Shown piece by piece: positions 61,703 through 64,000 of a stretch of DNA of 64,000 nucleotides. The stretch comes from Luteimonas sp. S4-F44 (GTDB taxonomy: Bacteria; Pseudomonadota; Gammaproteobacteria; Xanthomonadales; Xanthomonadaceae): contig NZ_CP093340.1 in NCBI RefSeq assembly GCF_022637415.1, forward strand, positions 3,316,001-3,380,000, written 5' to 3'. The notes beneath the pieces were generated by a model that had not been told where the DNA came from, did no database searches, and worked only from the letters and a program-made list of their open reading frames with translations. How positions within the stretch are numbered: the stretch's first letter is position 1; the number at the start of each line of letters is the position of its first letter. The translations under genes and the position numbers were made by a program.

Positions 61703-62163
61703 AACGATTCCACGAGTATCTAGCGGACGCCGTTAGAGGCGTTCTGACATCCCTCCAGCGACACCGCCTCATTCGCGGCGATGGAGTACGACTCCGGATA
61801 GGCAGCCGCCTGGCGGCCGGAAGCCGCTCTCCCCTCGGCAAGGCATCCTGCCTTGACTCGGGCGCGCGCCATCCATGGCGCGCTTGACGCGGCCACCGGC
61901 CACCAATCTGCTGCTCTGGGGCGTTTGCAACTCATCTCCTGGAAGCCCAGCGCCGCTCCATCAAACAAAGCTGCGGACCTTCAACCTCAGTGCGACGCGC
62001 TGTTCGGCGATTGCGATGGCGGAACGGATGAGGGGAGGTCTTTTGTGCTGCAGTGCCTCGCGACCTCAGCAATGCCCAGCACGCGGCTCTAGGCTGCGAA
62101 GCGGCACGGTGTTCTGACTCAGGCGTGCCCGCTCCGCGTCTCGGATCGGTCCAGCCCATGGCA
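61703..62163. other. Gene-poor stretch between the ModE-like gene and rRNA operon end
   Basis: I see no convincing gene in these 461 bp. An 82-codon frame on the minus strand (61720-61968) has a plausible start but no recognisable domain, and the sequence resembles frames that recur in front of mobile or repeat DNA in related genomes. A second minus frame (61932-62159) overlaps it. The stretch may be a remnant of a deleted element; this is speculation. Confidence 0.3.
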
Positions 62164-62222
62164 GAAAACCGGGGTCAGAGTGCAATTTCGAGCCACGAAA
62201 TTGCACTCTGACCCCGGTTTTC
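62164..62222. repeat. Perfect 27-bp inverted repeat with 5-base loop
   Basis: The arms are 62164-62190 and 62196-62222, exact reverse complements, with AGCCA between. The arm includes GGGGTCAGAGTGCAATTT. Similar CACTCTGACCCC repeats recur in xanthomonads near REP-associated tyrosine transposases, as I recall, so it is probably a REP/MITE-type element. It lies directly downstream of the rRNA terminator. Confidence 0.65.
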
Positions 62223-62237
62223 GCAACACGCAAAGAA

Positions 62238-62267
62238 AAACCCCCGCCGGATAACCGGCGGGGGTTT
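62238..62267 (-). terminator. Intrinsic terminator of the rRNA operon
   Basis: On the minus strand AAACCCCCGCCGG-TTAT-CCGGCGGGGGTTT is a 13-bp stem with a 4-base loop followed by a T-rich run (TTTTTCTTTG). It sits 11 bases after the 5S gene and fits a strong factor-independent terminator. Confidence 0.85.
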
Positions 62268-62278
62268 AGGGTAAAAAC

Positions 62279-62391
62279 CCTGGCGATGACCTACTCTCGC
62301 ATGCTAGATGCACACTACCATCGGCGCATGTACGTTTCACTTCCGAGTTCGGAATGGGATCGGGTGGTTCCATACAGCTATTGTCACCAGG
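62279..62391 (-). rRNA. rrf: 5S ribosomal RNA
   Basis: Reading leftwards from CCTGGTGACA (62391-62382) through 'CCCATTCCGAACTCGGAAGTG' in the middle (in two pieces) to the closing TCGCCAGG (62286-62279) gives a normal 113-base 5S with self-complementary ends. It follows the 23S gene by about 200 bp and precedes the terminator. Confidence 0.93.
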
Positions 62392-62590
62392 GAGAGGGTG
62401 GAGGGTCGCCAGGATGTGGGGAGTCTTCGCATTTTTGGACAGTCCGCACATGGAAGTGCGGGCTTATGCGAGGGACTCGCCATACCGGCGCTCACGCTCT
62501 CAGAGGTTGGGAAGTAGCGAACATTTTATGACGACTGTACGTGTCGTAGGGCCAAGGATGCTTCGGGTTGCGAAGCAACTTGAGGTTATA
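62392..62590 (-). other. 23S-5S intergenic spacer
   Basis: The 199-bp spacer contains no tRNA. It has a hairpin CCGCAC-ATGGAA-GTGCGG at about 62444-62461 and a smaller one around GCTTC...GAAGC at 62559-62575, both possible RNase processing structures. Open frames across it are not genes. Confidence 0.7.

Positions 62591-64000
<1,410 letters not shown>

Overview
The window is high-GC gammaproteobacterial DNA, most likely from the Xanthomonadaceae/Lysobacteraceae (Luteimonas- or Lysobacter-like). The reasons are a GumD-like initiating sugar transferase with GfcC/YjbH partners, a large carbohydrate-type TonB-dependent receptor, an OpgD-like Tat-exported glucan protein, a periplasmic trehalase and many family-typical small hypothetical proteins. 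The species is inferred from style only; the 23S rRNA at the right edge would settle it.

Region 1 (1-17453) is an exopolysaccharide (EPS) locus read rightwards: a partial GfcC, YjbH, a GumD-like primer transferase, UDP-glucose dehydrogenase, UDP-glucuronate 4-epimerase, a Wzx flippase, a hexapeptide acetyltransferase, a second MurA and a second MurB, a family-2 glycosyltransferase, a split Alg14/Alg13-type transferase, a Wzy polymerase, another glycosyltransferase, a membrane acyltransferase and a secreted PL5-like lyase. From about 6.06 kb the DNA is visibly AT-richer and the genes are nearly all start/stop-overlapped, which suggests an acquired serotype-like cassette. The MurA/MurB pair predicts a lactyl-ether (muramic-acid-like) sugar in the polymer.

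Region 2 (17550-19191) holds a PAP2 phosphatase, tRNA-Arg(CCG) and two small genes. Region 3 (19377-30034) is a nine-gene leftward catabolic operon, with a divergent FadR-type GntR regulator and a DUF1330 gene. It encodes a DUF1185 protein, an alpha/beta hydrolase, a flavin reductase with a degenerate Nudix-like tail, a luciferase-like monooxygenase, an aldehyde dehydrogenase, an NCS1 permease, a succinate-semialdehyde dehydrogenase, a carboxymuconolactone-decarboxylase-like protein and a porin. The logic is uptake of an N-heterocycle, oxygenative ring opening, aldehyde oxidation, amide or enol hydrolysis, then succinate semialdehyde to succinate. Two perfect palindromes with the core GGTATACC lie between the divergent genes and are probable GntR operators.

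Region 4 (30184-61702) is ordinary chromosome: S41 protease, DUF411 and CsbD proteins, SDR, TonB receptor, YcaQ-like protein, transglutaminase, trehalase, catalase-family protein, small regulators with palindromic operators (XRE, TetR), metallo-hydrolase, zinc peptidase, OpgD, phosphoglycolate phosphatase, DNA polymerase IV, a PatZ-like acyl-CoA synthetase/acetyltransferase and a ModE-type regulator. It also carries two decay scars: a transglutaminase pseudogene and a junction that fuses the broken 3' ends of two convergent genes.

Region 5 (61703-64000) has a gene-poor stretch, a perfect 27-bp inverted repeat, an intrinsic terminator, 5S rRNA and the 3' part of 23S rRNA, all of the rRNA operon reading leftwards.
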